This document shows, one piece after another, positions 63,722-64,000 of a stretch of DNA of 64,000 nt. Source of the DNA: an uncultured Helicobacter sp. (GTDB lineage Bacteria; Campylobacterota; Campylobacteria; Campylobacterales; Helicobacteraceae); NCBI GenBank assembly GCA_949287835.1, contig CASEHV010000037.1, positions 85,986 to 149,985 on the forward strand, in the 5' to 3' direction. A program made the translations under genes and the position numbers. How positions within the stretch are numbered: position 1 is the first letter of the stretch; each line of letters opens with the position of its first letter. Under the pieces are notes generated by a model that had not been told where the DNA came from, made no database searches, and saw nothing but the letters and a program-made list of their open reading frames with translations.

Positions 63722-63965
63722 TCTTTTTGTGTTTCATTGTGTAGAATAGATTCTAAGAGATGTTTTTCTTTGCTTAATATTGTTGATAATATGAGAATTA
63801 ATATAAGTTTTTTATGAAACGTAGTAAAAGAATCTATAAAAAATTTCTAAGAATTTCAGAATCTGTTACCTTTTCTCATTTCCTCTCACTTTTTCTCTTT
63901 TAAAAATATCTTTTTGCATTACATTTAGATAGCATTTATACATATCGCAGATACAAGGAGATTCT
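63722..63965. other. Gap after priA with a decayed type B repeat
   Basis: It contains a degenerate type B repeat at about 63750-63785 (GATTCTAAGAGATG then TTTTTC). Then come AT-rich DNA and a promoter-like segment before the next gene (TATACAT about 63939-63945, AAGGAG 63955-63960). No gene is visible. Confidence 0.4.
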
Positions 63966-64000
63966 ATGCAAAGATTTCTAAAGAGTATGGCTCTATCATT
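63966..64000 (+). CDS. Start of an exported protein gene, cut by the window end
   Basis: ATG follows AAGGAG (63955-63960) at a good distance. The first eleven codons read MQRFLKSMALS, which looks like the beginning of a signal peptide (basic residues, then hydrophobic). The product is unknown because the rest lies outside the window. Confidence 0.5.
   Translation, partial: MQRFLKSMALS

Noticed and set aside
1..64000. tRNA or rRNA genes
   Set aside because: No cloverleaf-like or rRNA-like sequence was recognised in the gaps on reading; a covariance search would be the decisive test.

Overview
The window is AT-rich epsilonproteobacterial chromosome, almost certainly an (enterohepatic-type) Helicobacter. 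Evidence: a 307-residue class II fructose-bisphosphate aldolase with the active-site residues at the Helicobacter positions (D82, H83, H180, H210); an accC-accB-dcd cluster and a pepA-dedA pair, both arranged as remembered for H. pylori; a Hof-type outer membrane protein; a GT10 fucosyltransferase with a homopolymer tract; and poly-T promoter tracts ahead of outer membrane protein genes. No tRNA, rRNA, CRISPR array or insertion sequence was recognised.

Layout. 0-4 kb: a weakly coding leader region, fba, then a HipA-like kinase split by a frameshift and followed by a HipS-like/HIRAN protein. 4-12.3 kb: a membrane protein and rsmE, then the leftward run dedA-pepA-RND pump-pseudouridine synthase-leuB. 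12.4-18.1 kb: rnhA, a metallo-beta-lactamase-fold hydrolase, a GT9 glycosyltransferase and lnt, facing dxr, then an orphan pstB. 18.1-26.7 kb: an outer membrane protein with a T15 promoter tract, endonuclease I and a heavy-metal RND efflux operon (C, B, META protein, A). 26.8-36.4 kb: trkH-trkA, a LysE exporter, carB and uvrA. 36.9-46.6 kb: accBC, dcd, an alanine:cation symporter, a Hof porin, a phase-variable fucosyltransferase, exbB and pnp. 47-51.5 kb: an outer membrane protein pseudogene, a secreted protein of unknown function, rsmH and tpx. 51.5-58 kb: a radical SAM protein and a defence locus. 58-64 kb: a small ribbon-helix-helix-like protein, a Tat-exported aminotransferase, comM, priA and the start of another exported protein.

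Two themes stand out. (1) Phase variation: a BcgI-like restriction-modification locus has a specificity gene built from four target-recognition modules joined by three poly-G tracts (G14, G16, G14). Module starts overlap the stop codon of the alternative frame (TAATG), and a HEPN/Abi-like toxin gene lies between the nuclease-methylase and specificity genes. In addition the fucosyltransferase carries a G14 tract (currently in frame), and an outer membrane protein has a T15 promoter tract whose homologue, T8, sits before a dead paralogue. (2) A family of short, partly palindromic repeats fills three intergenic regions. It has also entered the coding sequence of carB, the metal pump gene and priA, always in the same open reading frame, adding roughly 120 to 320 residues per insertion site or group. 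One 57-bp stretch is identical in carB and the pump gene. This resembles in principle the Rickettsia palindromic elements found inside proteins.
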